Source: SZUA-318 sp964412015
GTDB lineage: Bacteria > Gemmatimonadota > Gemmatimonadetes > Longimicrobiales > Gaopeijiaceae
Reading direction: 5' to 3'
Length of the DNA stretch: 64,000 bases
Assembly: GCA_964412015.1 (NCBI GenBank)
Contig: CAYPMO010000011.1
Coordinates: forward strand, 1-64,000
A model generated the notes under the pieces. That model was given only the letters and a program-made list of their open reading frames with translations, did not search any database and was not told the origin of the DNA. This document shows positions 53,047 through 62,113 of this stretch, in pieces; position 1 is the stretch's first letter; each line of letters opens with the position of its first letter. Made by a program: the position numbers and the translations under genes.

Positions 53047-53709
53047 CTACCTCCGAGCTTCGAGTACCAGGCTGTCGCGCCGTACCACAACCGACTTCAC
53101 CCCGTCCGGGATGGGAACCGCGATCGCGTCGGAGCGGAGGCCGGGAGGACCCTCACGTCCCAAGCCGGCCAGGAGGCCGGCCACCAAGCGCTGCGGGATC
53201 GGGACCCGGGAAACCTCGATCCGATCCACGTGGAGCGCGAGGAAAGCCTGGTCGAGGGCGCTCAGGGTCCCCACCATCTCGAGGAGCACGGTGTCGGGGA
53301 GGATGGCCATGACCTGTCCGAGGTCGGGAATCCGGGGAAGCGCCTCCCGGGCCACGCGGGCCCGCACGTGCACCCGCCCATCCTGGAGGTGGACCGTCGG
53401 GTCGCTGATCCCCGCGGGCATGAGGCCTGGAAGCGCGTATCGGAGCACGGAGGAGAGCTCGGTCGAGCCGAGCGCGAGGCGGTCCTCGCCCTCGCCGCCG
53501 CGAAAACGCTCGAAACGGTCGAGCGTCGCGTCGGCGAGATCGAGGGAAGGCTGCGCCGGCCCCGAGCCGTGAGGCGCGGGCACCCACACCGGTTCCCCGA
53601 TGCCGAGGGCCCGCTCCAGCGCCGGGAGCGCCGCCGGTCCCCAGCGAAGCCCGGCGAGCGCGACCAGGACCAGGACGATCCCCCATGCCACCTTCCGGAG
53701 CGGCGTCAT
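53047..53709 (-). CDS. Membrane-anchored hypothetical protein
   Basis: A 220-residue protein with one N-terminal helix (about 5-22) and a soluble domain beginning around 70 (FERFRGGEGEDRLALGSTEL). Two strand-turn repeats follow. I do not recognise a family; it resembles no sigma factor or lipoprotein. ATG at 53709. It ends two bases before the sigma-54 activator start and begins four bases after thpR, so all three are probably one transcript. Confidence 0.65.
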   Translation of the reverse strand: MTPLRKVAWGIVLVLVALAGLRWGPAALPALERALGIGEPVWVPAPHGSGPAQPSLDLADATLDRFERFRGGEGEDRLALGSTELSSVLRYALPGLMPAGISDPTVHLQDGRVHVRARVAREALPRIPDLGQVMAILPDTVLLEMVGTLSALDQAFLALHVDRIEVSRVPIPQRLVAGLLAGLGREGPPGLRSDAIAVPIPDGVKSVVVRRDSLVLEARR

Positions 53710-53713
53710 GCGC

Positions 53714-54277
53714 TCAGGCTCCCTCGAACCTGGCCGCGCATACGACGGTATACCGCGCCCCTTCACGGCCGAGACGGCTCCGCATCAGATCGAGCGACCG
53801 GAAATCCACGCGGCCGCTGAACTCCAGACGGGCCACGAGGCTGTCCAGGTCGCGGAAGGGGCCCTCTCCAACGCGGGTGTTGGCCCTGCCGAGCGTAAGA
53901 TGGGGATGGAAGTCCCTCGTCTCCGCCTCGAAGCCTCGGCCGGCCAGCGCCCATTCCAAGTCTTGCTTGAGGCAGCGGAGCGCAGGCGTCGCGTCCACGC
54001 CGAGCCAGATGACCCGTGGCTTTCGGAGCGTGGGGAACGCGCCGAATCCGCCGAGTCGGAGCGAAAGTGGTTCCGTGGAGGACGCGATCCGGCGTACGAT
54101 TGCCTCGACATCTCCCAACTTCTCGGGCCGGACCTCCCCGAGGAACTTGAGCGTGAGGTGGAGGTTGTCGGCCTCGACCCACCGGACCGGGACCTCCTGG
54201 TCGCGCAGCGGCTCCGCCGCGTCCCAGATCCGCCGACGTTCCCTACCGGGGAGGTTGAGTGCGATGAAGGTCCGCAT
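53714..54277 (-). CDS. thpR: RNA 2',3'-cyclic phosphodiesterase
   Basis: A 187-residue 2H phosphoesterase with two HxTx motifs: NLHLTLKFLGE (about 43-53) and FHPHLTLGRA (about 126-135). MRTFIALNLPGRERRR is the expected N-terminus. It probably acts on RNA or tRNA 2',3'-cyclic ends. Located between the NifS-like gene and the membrane protein, in one transcription unit. Confidence 0.9.
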   Translation of the reverse strand: MRTFIALNLPGRERRRIWDAAEPLRDQEVPVRWVEADNLHLTLKFLGEVRPEKLGDVEAIVRRIASSTEPLSLRLGGFGAFPTLRKPRVIWLGVDATPALRCLKQDLEWALAGRGFEAETRDFHPHLTLGRANTRVGEGPFRDLDSLVARLEFSGRVDFRSLDLMRSRLGREGARYTVVCAARFEGA

Positions 54278-54293
54278 GGCTGCCTCCGCTCCG

Positions 54294-55454
54294 TCATGCC
54301 CGGCCGGGCCGCCCGGGCCCGGTCAGAGCCTCGAGGCCTTCGAGGGCCCGGTCCACGTCCTCCTCGGTGGAGGCCCAGCCCACGGACAGGCGGAGCGCTC
54401 CCGTCTCCGCGGTGCCCAGGAGCCGGTGGCATTCCGGCGCGCAATGCAGTCCGGCCCTCCCCTGCACACCCCACTCCGCGTCGAGGCGCCGCGCGAGGGT
54501 GGCAGGATCCAGCGTCCTGGCCGTCAGGGTGACGATCCCCACGCCGTCCTCGCCGGCGGGTGACCGGACCTGGACGCCGCGGATCGCTCCAAGCCCCTCC
54601 CGAAGTCTCCGCTTCAGCCGGAGCTCGTGGGCATGGATAGCGTCCACGCCACGCTCGAGCACGAAGCGGATCCCCGCATCGAGCCCCACGATACCCGGCG
54701 CGTTCACCGAGCCGGCCTCCAGGCGGTCCGGCAACGCCTCCGGCATCTCTCGCCTGGTGGAATCGCCGCCGGTTCCTCCCCGGACGAGTGGTTCCACGTC
54801 CACCCCTTCGCGCACCCAGAGCCCGCCGGTCCCCTGTGGGCCGAGCATACCCTTGTGCCCCGTGAAGGCCACGAGATCCACACCGAGGGCCCCGCAATCG
54901 AGAGGGAAATGTCCCGCGCCCTGGGCCGTGTCCAGCAGCACCAGAGTCCCGACGGCGCGGGCGAGCTCGGTCAGGGGTTCCACAGGGAGCCGCTGACCCA
55001 GGACGTTGGACGCGCAGTTCACCACCAGGAGCCGCGCGCCCCGGAGCTGCCGCTCGACCCCATCGTAGTCGATCCCGCCCTCGGGGGTTCCCGGGACCAT
55101 CCGCACCTCGAGGCTCCTCTCCCGCGCCAGGAACGCGGCCGGCCGGAGAACGGCGTTGTGGTCGTAGGCCGTCACCACCACGGCATCGCGGGGCCGGAGC
55201 ACGCCCCAGAGCGCCGCATTCAGGGCGTACGTCGCATTCGGCATGAAGGCGATCCGCCCGGGGTCGCCCGGCAGTCCCAACAGCGTCTGGATCGCCCGGC
55301 GGCACCGGTGCGCCGCGCGTCCGGCCTCCAGCGCGGGCGCGTGGGCGCCCCGCCCCGGCGTCGCTCCGCACTCCGTCAGGAACCGCGCCATGGCCTCGGC
55401 GACCACCGGGGGTCGCACGGCGGATGTGGCGGCAAAGTCGAGGTAATGGCTCAT
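54294..55454 (-). CDS. Cysteine desulfurase-family aminotransferase (class V)
   Basis: A 386-residue PLP enzyme of the NifS/CsdB superfamily. The PLP Lys is in FTGHKGMLGPQGTGGLWV, and a Cys suited for persulfide formation is in GLHCAPECHRLLGT. It starts YLDFAATSAVRPPVVAEAMA. It most resembles the stand-alone cysteine desulfurase family of EF2568 type, not IscS. ATG at 55454; 16 bases before thpR on the same transcript. Confidence 0.85.
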   Translation of the reverse strand: MSHYLDFAATSAVRPPVVAEAMARFLTECGATPGRGAHAPALEAGRAAHRCRRAIQTLLGLPGDPGRIAFMPNATYALNAALWGVLRPRDAVVVTAYDHNAVLRPAAFLARERSLEVRMVPGTPEGGIDYDGVERQLRGARLLVVNCASNVLGQRLPVEPLTELARAVGTLVLLDTAQGAGHFPLDCGALGVDLVAFTGHKGMLGPQGTGGLWVREGVDVEPLVRGGTGGDSTRREMPEALPDRLEAGSVNAPGIVGLDAGIRFVLERGVDAIHAHELRLKRRLREGLGAIRGVQVRSPAGEDGVGIVTLTARTLDPATLARRLDAEWGVQGRAGLHCAPECHRLLGTAETGALRLSVGWASTEEDVDRALEGLEALTGPGRPGRA

Positions 55455-55614
55455 GGCGCGGCGGGCGTCGTTTCGATCGTGATGATCACCACGGACCCCA
55501 CGATGATGGCGCCGGGAACCAGGCGGGCGCCATGCCCCAGAACCTATCGACCAGCGGGCCCGGGTCCAGATGAGGAGGACGCCGTCGCGCCGTCTCGGCG
55601 GACCGAGCGGTCAC

Positions 55615-55779
55615 CTACGACGTCTCGGTGACCTCGTCGCGGCGTGCCCGGACGCGCTGGTAGCCCTGGAGCAGGACGACGCCGAGGACACCCGCGAAGA
55701 AAGGTAGCGCAAAAGCGAGAAACAGGCCCGGGCCGACGTGCGCGTAGAGGTCGGCGAACAGCGTCAGGAGGGTGCTCAT
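55615..55779 (-). CDS. Small single-pass membrane protein (54 aa)
   Basis: An ATG at 55779 opens a 54-codon frame to the TAG at 55615-55617. It encodes a hydrophobic helix of about 25 residues (GLFLAFALPFFAGVLGVVLL) preceded by a short polar N-terminus and followed by a basic, then acidic tail QRVRARRDEVTETS. The layout (N-out, positive inside) looks like a genuine membrane peptide. It lies between comM and the NifS-like gene. The ribosome-binding site is weak, so the call is moderate. Confidence 0.5.
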   Translation of the reverse strand: MSTLLTLFADLYAHVGPGLFLAFALPFFAGVLGVVLLQGYQRVRARRDEVTETS

Positions 55780-55940
55780 GTCGATCGGCTGGTCTATGGC
55801 AAAGGCCCCGCGTGGGGCTCGTCATCGTCTCGTTCCACCACCACCGCGGCGAGAAGGCTAACGTCTCGACGGCCGAGGATGTAGCGGGGGAAGCCCGCGT
55901 CTCCGGTGGGAGGGCGCCCGACATCCGTTGGGGCGATGGA

Positions 55941-57470
55941 CTACGGGGTCCTCCGGTCCAGAGCCCTGTAAGTGAGCGCCTCGAGCGCATCGTCCGGCGT
56001 CACCCGCTCGCGACCCTCGAGGTCGGCGAGGGTCCGCGCGACCTTGAGCACGCGGTGGTACGCGCGGGCCGAGAGCCCGTCGTGCACGGCGGCCTCGAGG
56101 ACGCGCGCCACACCCTCCGGCGGGCGGGCGAAGCGTCTCAGGAGCGCGACATCCATCTGCGCGTTGGCATACACGCCCGGGTACCCGGCGAACCGCCGTT
56201 CCTGGACGCGTCGCGCTCGGGCCACGCGCTCGCGAACCCGCTCCGTGGGCTCGCCCCTGGTCTCGTCCGCCAGGCGCTCGAAGGGAACCGCGGGGACCTC
56301 GACCTGCAGGTCGATCCGGTCCACGAGAGGCCCGGACACGCGCGAGCGGTAGCGCACCACGTGCCCGGGCTCGCACCGGCAGCGGTCCGAGCCGTCGCCC
56401 CACCACCCGCACGAGCAAGGGTTCATGGCTCCTACGAGCAGGAAGCATGCAGGGAACCGCTCGGCCCCCCGGACGCGGGACAGGTGCACCTCTCCTCCCT
56501 CAAGCGGCTGACGAAGCGCCTCGAGCACATTGCGGCGGTATTCCGGCAGCTCGTCGAGGAAGAGGACCCCGTGGTGCGCGAGCGAGACCTCACCGGGCCG
56601 GAGCGGCATCCCTCCCCCGACCATCCCCGCGTCACTCACCGTATGATGAGGAGCACGGAAAGGCCTTCTCCGGACGAGCGCGGTGCCGGGCGGGAGAAGG
56701 CCCGCCACCGAATGGACGCGGGTGACCTCGAGGGCCTCGGGGAGCGTCAGCGGGGGCAGGATTCCGGGCAGCCGGCGGGCGAGCATGGTCTTGCCGGATC
56801 CCGGAGGACCGACGAGGAGAAGGTTGTGCCCGCCCGCGGCCGCCACCTCCATGGCTCGCTTGGCGGATTCCTGGCCCTTCACGTCACGGAGGTCGGGCAG
56901 GTCGGTCCCGGTGGCGTCCAGGAGTGCCCTCGTGTCGCAGCCGACGGGCGCCAGCACCCGTCCGCCGCGAAGATGCGCGACGACCTCCCCCAGGTTCGTG
57001 GCTCCGTACACCGAGACTCCCGCCACGACCGCGGCCTCGGGAGCGTTATCCCGGGGCACGACCAGCGCGCCGACGCCCTCCCGAGCACACCCCGCCGCAA
57101 CGGGGAGCACGCCCCGGATCGCCCGAAGCGCCCCATCCAGGCCCAGCTCTCCCACGAAGGCCATCCCCTCCAGGCGCGAAGGCTCCACGTGCCCGCCCGC
57201 GGCGAGGAGGCCCACGGCGAGCGGCAGGTCGAAGGCGCTGCCCTCCTTGCGGACGTCGGCGGGCGCCAGATTCACCGTGATCCTGCGGGGAGGTAGGGGA
57301 AAACCCACATGGCGGAGCGCGGCGCTCACTCGCTCCCTACCTTCACGGACCGCGCTCTCGGCCAGCCCCACGACGGTGAACGAGGGAAGGCCCGCGGCGA
57401 GGTTCACCTCGACGTGGACGAGGTAGCACTCGATGCCGCGGATCGCGCCGGTGGTGACGTGGGCAAGCAT
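55941..57470 (-). CDS. comM: ComM/YifB-type Mg-chelatase-like AAA+ ATPase
   Basis: A 509-residue AAA+ protein; homologues are hexameric helicases that promote branch migration in natural transformation. It begins MLAHVTTGAIRGIECYLVHV, then has a Lon-like domain, Walker A GPPGSGKTMLARRLPG, Walker B GVLFLDELPEYRR and sensor segments with MNPCSCGWWGD (zinc-type Cys). The ATG at 57470 is the start; the open frame upstream lacks homology. It diverges from pntAA. Confidence 0.94.
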   Translation of the reverse strand: MLAHVTTGAIRGIECYLVHVEVNLAAGLPSFTVVGLAESAVREGRERVSAALRHVGFPLPPRRITVNLAPADVRKEGSAFDLPLAVGLLAAGGHVEPSRLEGMAFVGELGLDGALRAIRGVLPVAAGCAREGVGALVVPRDNAPEAAVVAGVSVYGATNLGEVVAHLRGGRVLAPVGCDTRALLDATGTDLPDLRDVKGQESAKRAMEVAAAGGHNLLLVGPPGSGKTMLARRLPGILPPLTLPEALEVTRVHSVAGLLPPGTALVRRRPFRAPHHTVSDAGMVGGGMPLRPGEVSLAHHGVLFLDELPEYRRNVLEALRQPLEGGEVHLSRVRGAERFPACFLLVGAMNPCSCGWWGDGSDRCRCEPGHVVRYRSRVSGPLVDRIDLQVEVPAVPFERLADETRGEPTERVRERVARARRVQERRFAGYPGVYANAQMDVALLRRFARPPEGVARVLEAAVHDGLSARAYHRVLKVARTLADLEGRERVTPDDALEALTYRALDRRTP

Positions 57471-57589
57471 GCCGCCAGGGTAGCGGAGCCCAGCGGCCCG
57501 GGACATGTCGGATTGGGCCTTCCACCCCCTACGCCCGCGGGCCGCCGGAACCACGGCAGATCCCCTCCGGAGCGTAAGGAAATTCCCGC

Positions 57590-57618
57590 TTGTGCCCCTC
57601 CGCACTCCCCGGTACCCT
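57590..57618 (+). promoter_or_regulatory. Probable promoter for the pnt operon
   Basis: -35 TTGTGC (57590-57595), 17-base spacer, -10 TACCCT (57613-57618), about 75 bases upstream of the pntAA start. Confidence 0.5.
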
Positions 57619-57694
57619 ACGGTGCTGTCCGGCCCGCGTCTGAGAGCCGGCACGCATGCCTCTTTCCCCGCATACCATCCAAGGGAGCGCGTCC

Positions 57695-58831
57695 ATGAAG
57701 GTCGCCGTCCTCAAGGAATCACGCCAAGGAGAGCGTCGCGTGGCCCTGGTCGCCCAGGGTGTCCAGGCGCTCAAGAAGGCGGGCCTCGACGTTGTCGTGG
57801 AGAGCGGAGCCGGGACGTCGGCCGGAGTGGCCGACGAGGAGTATCGGACCGCGGGCGCCACCGTCGTGGCCGGAGCCTCGGAGGCCCTCGAAGGGGCTGG
57901 CTTGGTTCTGCATATCAATCCGCCGTCATCCGTGGAGCTGGACGGGATGGGCGAGGGCACGATCCTCGTCTCGTTTTTGAACCCGCTGACGGATCCGGAT
58001 CTGGTCCGGGCCCTGAACGCCCGCAAGATCACAGGGATCTCCATGGAGCTCGTTCCCCGCATCACGCGGGCCCAGACCATGGACGCCCTCTCGTCGCAGG
58101 CCACCGTGGCCGGCTACAAGGCCGTGCTCATGGCCGCGGACGAGCTTCCCCGCTTCCTCCCCATGTTCACCACCGCGGCCGGCACGATCCGCCCGGGCCG
58201 GGCGCTGGTCCTGGGAGCCGGAGTCGCCGGACTGCAGGCCATCGCCACGGCGAAGCGCCTCGGCGCCATCGTGGAGGCCTTCGACGTGCGTCCGGCCGTC
58301 AGGGAGCAGGTGCGGAGTCTGGGCGCGAAGTTCCTCGAGACCGAGCACGAAGTCACCGCCGAAGGAGAGGGCGGCTACGCCAAGGAGCTTTCGGAAGATC
58401 AGCACAAGAAGGAGTTGGAGCTGATCGGCGCCCACATCAAAGACGCCGACATCGTGATCACCACGGCCCAGATCCCGGGCCGGAAGGCGCCGATCCTGAT
58501 CACGGCCGACATGGTGAAGTCCATGAAGGCCGGCTCGGTCATCGTGGATCTCGCGAGCGAGACCGGTGGCAATTGCGAGCTCACGAAGCCCGCCGAGACC
58601 ACCGTGGCCCACGGCGTGCAGATCCTCGCGCCGACGAACGTGCCCGCGATGATCCCCGTGCACGCCAGCCAGATGTACTCCAAGAACGTCATCACGCTGG
58701 TGGGCGAGTTCGTGAACATGAAGGACGGAACGGTGAACCTGGACTTCTCCAACGACGTGGTGGGCCCTTCGACGGTCACTCACGGGGGAGCAGTCGTGAA
58801 CGAGCGGGTCAAGCAGCTCCTGGGTGCGTGA
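57695..58831 (+). CDS. pntAA: NAD(P) transhydrogenase alpha subunit, NAD-binding part
   Basis: Soluble NAD(H)-binding subunit (domain I) of the proton-translocating transhydrogenase. 378 residues: MKVAVLKESRQGERRVALVA, IPRITRAQTMDALSSQATVAGY, Rossmann LVLGAGVAGLQAIATAKRLG, and FVNMKDGTVNLDFSNDVVGP. It has AGGGAG eight bases before the ATG at 57695. The split in three genes (pntAA, pntAB, pntB) is the Rhodospirillum-type layout. Confidence 0.94.
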   Translation: MKVAVLKESRQGERRVALVAQGVQALKKAGLDVVVESGAGTSAGVADEEYRTAGATVVAGASEALEGAGLVLHINPPSSVELDGMGEGTILVSFLNPLTDPDLVRALNARKITGISMELVPRITRAQTMDALSSQATVAGYKAVLMAADELPRFLPMFTTAAGTIRPGRALVLGAGVAGLQAIATAKRLGAIVEAFDVRPAVREQVRSLGAKFLETEHEVTAEGEGGYAKELSEDQHKKELELIGAHIKDADIVITTAQIPGRKAPILITADMVKSMKAGSVIVDLASETGGNCELTKPAETTVAHGVQILAPTNVPAMIPVHASQMYSKNVITLVGEFVNMKDGTVNLDFSNDVVGPSTVTHGGAVVNERVKQLLGA

Positions 58832-58890
58832 GGCATCCCGGAGTCGCTCGAGGAAACCAGAACGCAGACGCCCTACTCCGAGGAGAACCC

Positions 58891-59169
58891 ATGGGCGAGT
58901 TGATGATTGGTCTCTACGTGTTCGTTCTCGCCACCCTGGCGGGTCGCGAGGTGATCACCAAGGTGCCCCCTACGCTCCACACGCCACTGATGTCGGGCGC
59001 GAACGCGATCTCGGGTATCGCGATCGTCGGCGCCATCGTCGTCGCGGGGCGGACCGAGGGGGTCGTCGAGACGTGGCTGGGCGTGGCCGCGGTCGCCATG
59101 GCGACCGTGAACGTGGTCGGTGGCTTCCTGGTCACCGACCGCATGCTCGCGATGTTCAAGAAGCGCTGA
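58891..59169 (+). CDS. pntAB: NAD(P) transhydrogenase alpha subunit, membrane part
   Basis: A 92-residue membrane protein with three to four helices (VFVLATLAGREVITKVPPTL, ISGIAIVGAIVVAG, VAAVAMATVNVVGGFLVTDR). It is the first part of the proton channel domain II. ATG at 58891 with GGAGAA upstream, 59 bases after pntAA. Confidence 0.93.
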   Translation: MGELMIGLYVFVLATLAGREVITKVPPTLHTPLMSGANAISGIAIVGAIVVAGRTEGVVETWLGVAAVAMATVNVVGGFLVTDRMLAMFKKR

Positions 59170-59182
59170 GGGGGAGCTCACG

Positions 59183-60571
59183 ATGAATACCGAGATCATT
59201 GTCGAGCTGGCCTACCTCGTATCGGCCATCCTCTTCGTCCTGGGCCTCAAGCGGCTCCAATCACCCGCCACGGCACGTAAGGGGAACGCCATCGCCGCGA
59301 CGGCCATGCTCATCGCCATCGTCACCACGATGGTCAACAACGAGATCCTCTCGTGGACCGAGATCCTCGTCGGCCTGATCGTCGGATCACTCTTCGGCGG
59401 CGTGGCGTCGTACGCCGTGAAGATGACCGCGATGCCTCAAATGGTGGGCCTGTTCAACGGATTCGGAGGCGGGGCGTCCGCGCTCGTCGCCATCGCCGAG
59501 TTCGTGACCCTGAAGGGTCAGGTCGGGGCCGGGACGAACGGCACCAGCATCATGGTGACGGTCCTGATCGGTGGAGTGACGTTCGCGGGGTCCATGATCG
59601 CGTTCCTCAAACTCAATGAGTGGATGACGGGGAACCCGATCACCTATCCGCTCCAGAAGATCCTCAACGCGATCCTGTTCCTCGGCGCCCTCGTCGCGGG
59701 GGGGCTCGCGATGGGCCTGGGCGGCGCCCAGCCGATGACCGTATTCTGGATCCTCGTCGCGCTGTCCCTGGTCCTGGGCGTGACGCTCACGATCCCGATC
59801 GGCGGCGCGGACATGCCCGTGGTGATCTCCTTGCTCAACTCGTATTCCGGGCTGGCGGGGGCCGCGGCAGGCTTCGTCATCATGAACATGGTGCTGATCA
59901 TCTCCGGCGCACTCGTCGGCGCGTCGGGGCTCATCCTCACCATGATCATGTGCAAGGGGATGAACCGCTCTCTCGCCAACGTCGCCTTCGGCGCGTTCGG
60001 CGGCACGGCGGGAGTCGACAAGTCACAGATCGGCAAGCGCCCGGTGAAGCGGGCCGACGCGGAGATGGTGGCGGCCGAGCTCGGCTACGTGAACTCCGTG
60101 ATCATCGTGCCGGGCTACGGACTCGCGGTGGCGCAGGCGCAGCACGAGCTCCGCAAGGTGGGTGACCTGCTCGAGCAGCGCGGAGTGAGCGTGCGGTACG
60201 CCATACACCCGGTCGCGGGGCGCATGCCCGGGCACATGAACGTTCTCCTCGCCGAGGCGGACGTGCCGTACGACAAGCTCTTCTCCCTGGAGGAGATCAA
60301 CGACGACTTCGCCAACACCGACGCCGTGCTCATCGTCGGCGCCAACGACGTCTGCAACCCGGCGGCGAGGGACCCGAAGAGCATCATCGCAGGCATGCCG
60401 ATCCTGAACGTGGACAAGGCACGCAGGACGATCGTCATGAAGCGGTCGCTCTCGCCCGGCTTCGCCGGAATCGACAACGACCTCTTCTACAACGAGAAGA
60501 ACCTCATGTTCTTCGGAGATGCCAAGCAGTCCATGGCCGATCTGGTCAAGGCGGTGCGGGATCTCGGTTGA
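59183..60571 (+). CDS. pntB: NAD(P) transhydrogenase beta subunit
   Basis: A 462-residue subunit with about nine membrane helices followed by the NADP(H)-binding domain III (VIIVPGYGLAVAQAQHELRK, HPVAGRMPGHMNVLLAEADV, VLIVGANDVCNPAARDPKS). Together with pntAA and pntAB it couples hydride transfer between NADH and NADP+ to proton movement, supplying NADPH. ATG at 59183. A strong terminator follows. Confidence 0.95.
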   Translation: MNTEIIVELAYLVSAILFVLGLKRLQSPATARKGNAIAATAMLIAIVTTMVNNEILSWTEILVGLIVGSLFGGVASYAVKMTAMPQMVGLFNGFGGGASALVAIAEFVTLKGQVGAGTNGTSIMVTVLIGGVTFAGSMIAFLKLNEWMTGNPITYPLQKILNAILFLGALVAGGLAMGLGGAQPMTVFWILVALSLVLGVTLTIPIGGADMPVVISLLNSYSGLAGAAAGFVIMNMVLIISGALVGASGLILTMIMCKGMNRSLANVAFGAFGGTAGVDKSQIGKRPVKRADAEMVAAELGYVNSVIIVPGYGLAVAQAQHELRKVGDLLEQRGVSVRYAIHPVAGRMPGHMNVLLAEADVPYDKLFSLEEINDDFANTDAVLIVGANDVCNPAARDPKSIIAGMPILNVDKARRTIVMKRSLSPGFAGIDNDLFYNEKNLMFFGDAKQSMADLVKAVRDLG

Positions 60572-60590
60572 GGGACCCCCTGCCGAGTCG

Positions 60591-60628
60591 GCGGGGCCGG
60601 CGCATCGCGCCGGCCCCGCTCTTGTTTC
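60591..60628 (+). terminator. Strong intrinsic terminator after pntB
   Basis: A perfect 13-bp stem GCGGGGCCGGCGC/GCGCCGGCCCCGC with the three-base loop ATC (60591-60619) is followed by TCTTGTTT. It lies between the convergent pntB and decarboxylase genes and may act in both directions. Confidence 0.85.
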
Positions 60629-60667
60629 CGGTCGAGGAACGTACGGGTCGGCTCCTCCGCCGACGGG

Positions 60668-62113
60668 TCAGGAGCTTTCCTCCCTCGCCGCCTCCCTGAG
60701 CAGCTCCCACGTCCGAGCGACGTGCTCCTCGCGGGTCTTGAGGTTCCCGATCGCGAGACGGAGCACCAGCCGCCCGCCGAGACGCGTGTGGGTCAGGAAC
60801 GCCTCCCCGGACGCGTTGACGCGGTCGAGGATGCGCTGGTTGAGCGCGTCGGCTTCCTCCCCCGAATCGCCGGCCGGGACACGGCGGAAGCACACGAGGC
60901 TGAACGGCACGGGCGCCGCCAGCGTCCACCCTTCCTCGGCCTCGACCCAGTCGGCGAAGGCGCGCGCGATGCGGATGTGCTCGCGCAGGTTGGCCATGAT
61001 ACCCTCCCGGCCGAACCAACGGAGCACGAACCAGAGCTTGAGGGCGCGAAATCGGCGGCCCAACGCGATGCCGTAGTTCATCAGGTCGCGTGCCTTCCCG
61101 GTCTCCGCGGCCCGAAGATACTCGGGCACGAGGGAGAACGCGCGCATCAGGTCGGCCGACCGGCGGCAGTACAGGACCGAGCAATCCACCGGGGTGAAGA
61201 GCCATTTGTGGGGATTGACCACCACCGAGTCGGCCCTCTCCCAGCCGGTGAACAGCGGGCGGAGCTCCGGAAGGATCGCTGCGGGCCCGCCGTAGGCCGC
61301 GTCCACGTGCAACCAGGCGCCGAACTCCTCGGCGATGTCGGCGCTCGCCTCCACGGGATCCACGGACGTGGTCGAGGTCGTACCCAGCGTGGCAACCACG
61401 GCGACCGGCCGGACTCCTGCCGCGACATCCTCGCGGATCGCGTCGCGGAGCGCATCCGATCTCATGCGGAATGCGTCGTCGGACGGGATCGTCCGGTAGC
61501 CCGCGCGTCCGAATCCGAGCGCGAGCACCGCCTTCTCCACCGACGAATGGGCGTGCTCGGACGCATAGACGCGCCCGCGGGGCAGACCGAAGAGGCCGGT
61601 CTCGTGGACCTCGGCGTAGGCGGCCTCCCGCGCCGCGGCCAGCGCGTACATCACCGAGCTCGACGCCGTGTCGTTGATCGTTCCGTCGAACTCCGAGGGG
61701 AGGCCCACGAGTTGCCGGAGCCAGTCCAGCGTCACCTCCTCGAGCTCCGTGGCCGCCGGGGAGCTGCGCCAGACCATCGCGTTCACGTTCAGCGCCGCGC
61801 TCAGCATCTCGCCGAGGATGCCGGGTCCCGAGCCCGTGACCGAGAAGTAGCCGAAGAACGCGGGGTGGTTCCAGTGCGTGATCCCGGGCAGGATGACGCT
61901 CCGGAAGTCGGCGAGCGCGGCGTCGAGATCCTCACCCGCCGACGGAGGTCCGGCGGGAAGACGCGCCCGGACCTCCCCGGGTTGGACCTGCGCCATGACG
62001 GGCAGCGAGCCGACGCCGGCCAGGTAGTCGGCCATCCAGTCGGCGGCTTCGTGCGCGAGACGTCGGAATTCCTCCGGAGGGAGGTCCCCGGGGAGCCGCG
62101 CGGCGGGCATCAT
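60668..62113 (-). CDS. Group II PLP-dependent amino-acid decarboxylase (aromatic type)
   Basis: A 481-residue decarboxylase like aromatic-L-amino-acid decarboxylase. It has THWNHPAFFGYF, a His stacking on PLP in SEHAHSSVEKA (His189), Asp271 in LHVDAAYGG, and the PLP Lys303 in VVVNPHKWLF. The C-terminus LVLRLAIGNLKTREEHV is typical. Substrate could be an aromatic amino acid, glutamate or another; not resolved. ATG at 62113 overlaps the stop of the upstream gene by four bases. Confidence 0.88.
   Translation of the reverse strand: MMPAARLPGDLPPEEFRRLAHEAADWMADYLAGVGSLPVMAQVQPGEVRARLPAGPPSAGEDLDAALADFRSVILPGITHWNHPAFFGYFSVTGSGPGILGEMLSAALNVNAMVWRSSPAATELEEVTLDWLRQLVGLPSEFDGTINDTASSSVMYALAAAREAAYAEVHETGLFGLPRGRVYASEHAHSSVEKAVLALGFGRAGYRTIPSDDAFRMRSDALRDAIREDVAAGVRPVAVVATLGTTSTTSVDPVEASADIAEEFGAWLHVDAAYGGPAAILPELRPLFTGWERADSVVVNPHKWLFTPVDCSVLYCRRSADLMRAFSLVPEYLRAAETGKARDLMNYGIALGRRFRALKLWFVLRWFGREGIMANLREHIRIARAFADWVEAEEGWTLAAPVPFSLVCFRRVPAGDSGEEADALNQRILDRVNASGEAFLTHTRLGGRLVLRLAIGNLKTREEHVARTWELLREAAREESS

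Noticed and set aside
55455..55560. Short hydrophobic frame (about 28 codons, ending in ETTPAAP) just upstream of the NifS-like gene
   Set aside because: An in-frame stop lies immediately before it and only CTG or GTG starts without a ribosome-binding site are available.
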